A stretch of 16,057 nucleotides of DNA from CAYFHQ01 sp964342805 (GTDB lineage Bacteria; Bacillota; Clostridia; Peptostreptococcales; Acidaminobacteraceae). The translations under genes were made by a program, and so were the position numbers. Each line of letters begins with the position of its first letter. Within the stretch, counting starts at the first letter, position 1. The notes beneath the pieces were generated by a model, which made no database searches, was not told the DNA's origin, and saw nothing but the letters and a program-made list of their open reading frames with translations. The stretch covers positions 1 through 16,057 of the forward strand of contig CAYFHQ010000086.1 of the NCBI GenBank assembly GCA_964342805.1. Reading direction: 5' to 3'. Positions 15,878-16,057 of this stretch are shown piece by piece.

Positions 15878-16044
15878 AAAAAATGATGATGAACCTTTGG
15901 AAAGACGAAAGCGGTCAGGCCCTAACAGAGTATGGCTTGATTATTGCTCTGGTTGCGGTAGGTGCCATTGCTGTTATTTCAGGAATTGGCTCTGGCCTTG
16001 TGTCCAAACTAGAACAAATTCGTACGGCTCTTGCAGGCAGCTAA
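15874..16044 (+). CDS. Flp-type pilin precursor
   Basis: A 56-residue prepilin of the Flp/Fap family, the major subunit of Tad pili. The short leader MKKMMMNLWKDESG ends at Gly14, and cleavage before Gln15 gives QALTEYGLIIALVAVGAIAV. Glu and Tyr at mature positions 5 and 6 are the Flp signature. The hydrophobic helix then runs to about residue 45. Mature length is about 42 residues. AGGAGG (15862-15867) precedes ATG, and the ATG overlaps the TadA stop (ATGA). It would be cut by the A24 peptidase at 12230-12730. Pilin is usually near the start of tad loci and strongly expressed; here it is near the end. The window ends 13 bases later, so any terminator or further pilin or TadE-like gene is not visible. 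Confidence 0.93.
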   Translation: MKKMMMNLWKDESGQALTEYGLIIALVAVGAIAVISGIGSGLVSKLEQIRTALAGS

Positions 16045-16057
16045 TATGTTAGGACTA

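Noticed and set aside
16046..16057. Start of a further gene (ATG at 16046)
   Set aside because: Only four codons are visible and no ribosome site precedes it, so it cannot be supported.

Overview
The window looks like chromosomal DNA of a Gram-positive (Bacillota), probably clostridial, fermentative bacterium. Supporting signs are strong AGGAGG-type ribosome binding sites, a lipoprotein signal peptide, a low-GC-style maltose phosphorylase / beta-phosphoglucomutase pathway, and a Tad-type pilus locus with no secretin gene in view. No rRNA, tRNA, IS element or CRISPR array was seen. The species cannot be named from this sequence.

Left part (1-9419) is an alpha-glucan utilisation region. It opens with the 3' end of a MalG-like ABC sugar permease. 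A LacI/MalR-type regulator and a cytoplasmic GH13 glycosidase follow, closed by a strong, possibly two-way terminator. On the minus strand come a lipoprotein with a histidine-rich tail, read as its own unit, and a two-gene operon of GH65 maltose phosphorylase and a short-form alpha-glucan phosphorylase. Beta-phosphoglucomutase is divergent from that operon. Together the genes describe import of maltodextrins, trimming by GH13, and phosphorolysis to alpha- and beta-glucose 1-phosphate. Beta-phosphoglucomutase turns the beta form into glucose 6-phosphate, so phosphorolysis saves ATP. The divergent promoter region holds a CG-centred 18-bp palindrome, a good candidate operator for the LacI-family regulator.

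Middle (9420-9827) is an AT-rich spacer with no confident gene. It carries an extended -10 promoter and a small leader hairpin ahead of the second locus.

Right part (9828-16057) is a tightly packed, apparently translationally coupled Tad/Flp pilus operon. Gene order is: a membrane-anchored protein of repeated modules (499 aa, function unknown), TadB-like platform protein, TadV/CpaA prepilin peptidase, DUF192 protein, CpaB/RcpC-like SAF protein, TadZ/CpaE-like ATPase with an altered Walker A, TadA/CpaF secretion ATPase, and Flp pilin. The order is unusual because TadB is far upstream of TadA and the pilin is near the end. TadC and pseudopilins (TadE/F) are not present and may lie beyond the right edge.
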